A stretch of 64,000 bases of DNA, from the NCBI GenBank assembly GCA_018296165.2, contig JACKQL020000030.1:1-64000 (forward strand). The letters are read 5' to 3'. Position numbers and translations under genes: made by a program. This document shows positions 63,419 through 64,000 of the stretch, one piece after another. Positions within the stretch are counted from its first letter, which is position 1. Every line of letters starts with the position of its first letter. The notes under the pieces were generated by a model, which made no database searches, had not been told where the DNA came from, and worked only from the letters and a program-made list of their open reading frames with translations. Source of the DNA: Termitomyces sp. T153 (taxonomy: Eukaryota; Basidiomycota; Agaricomycetes; Agaricales; Lyophyllaceae).

Positions 63419-64000
63419 AACAGTCCGGCCCATACGGTCCTACAGCTATGGCTTTGTCTGATGAGCTCAGAAACAAGTATAGTATCTTCTTCGGTGCGAG
63501 TGCTGCCGTGACCTTACCAGGTATGTCCATTGTACTTTCCCTATTTTCGCATCTTGGCTTGTCATAGGATGAGGTGGGTAGATATTGTTGTCGTCATTCA
63601 TCTATTAACGGTACCGCGCGTTGGAGTTCGGGAACGAGCAAAGTAAGACTCTAAACCTGATTGTCTCTAGCGAAGGATTTAGAAGACAATACTGGTGAGT
63701 GATCCCCGGTAGAGACGCAGAGAAGAACTTGTACTATCACAATCATGGAAGTAGCACTTGATTAGACGGCGACTTTGCCCCACCGAGAGATGGAGAAAAC
63801 AGCTTAACTTCATGTACATCGAATGCGCATTGCAGTGTTCTACGCTCTGAGAGCGACTTCTAGTGCAAGCATATTTTTGATGTGGACTTCTAGGGCCTGT
63901 ACCATACGCCTTGCATGGAATCAGCAGCCCCATGCGAGTCCACAAAATCCGAGTTACATTATGGTCTGTCATTAGTTCGGTGAGAAATTTGACAGTATGC
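63419..64000. other. upstream region of the LysM gene, nothing else recognised
   Basis: Short open frames occur on both strands (63316-63567 plus, 63679-63972 minus) without family motifs. Confidence 0.4.

Overview
The window is nuclear DNA from a mushroom-forming basidiomycete (Agaricomycetes). The evidence is dense genes cut by many 40-85 nt GT-AG introns, F-box/LRR proteins typical of this group, a KRE9-like GPI protein, a LysM protein, fungal Zn2Cys6 and P4-ATPase architectures, and basidiomycete transposon families. All gene models were spliced by hand and checked for reading phase across every junction.

Layout. 1-14 kb: an F-box/LRR-like gene with a frame break, the 40S ribosomal protein eS30 gene with a C/D snoRNA in its third intron, a 1170-residue chromodomain/coiled-coil/zinc-finger protein, an aminoglycoside-phosphotransferase-like pseudogene with three in-frame stops, and a KRE9/KNH1-like GPI-anchored protein. 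14.6-31 kb: dihydrolipoamide dehydrogenase, an LRR fragment, an AGC-type kinase, two small unknown genes, profilin, and the TFIIIC 90-kDa-type subunit (14 exons, one GC-AG intron). 31.8-45.5 kb: a Dnf-type P4-ATPase lipid flippase, a Zn2Cys6 transcription factor, an intact F-box protein and a decayed F-box pseudogene.

45.5-61.4 kb is a transposon island with almost no CpG. It holds a decayed Plavaka/KDZ-like transposase, a decayed tyrosine recombinase, and a complete LTR element (53867-61349). The LTR element has two 1140-bp LTRs, 5-bp target duplications and a 13-nt self-priming primer-binding site, but no recognisable gag or pol. 61.8-64 kb: a short direct repeat and a two-LysM secreted protein on the minus strand.

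Most genes are housekeeping or regulatory and form no pathway cluster. The least ordinary signals are the self-primed, apparently non-autonomous LTR element, the eS30-hosted snoRNA matching the snR60/U80 pair of rRNA targets, and the chromodomain/zinc-finger architecture. I saw no CRISPR array or rRNA gene, and I could not recognise a tRNA by eye.
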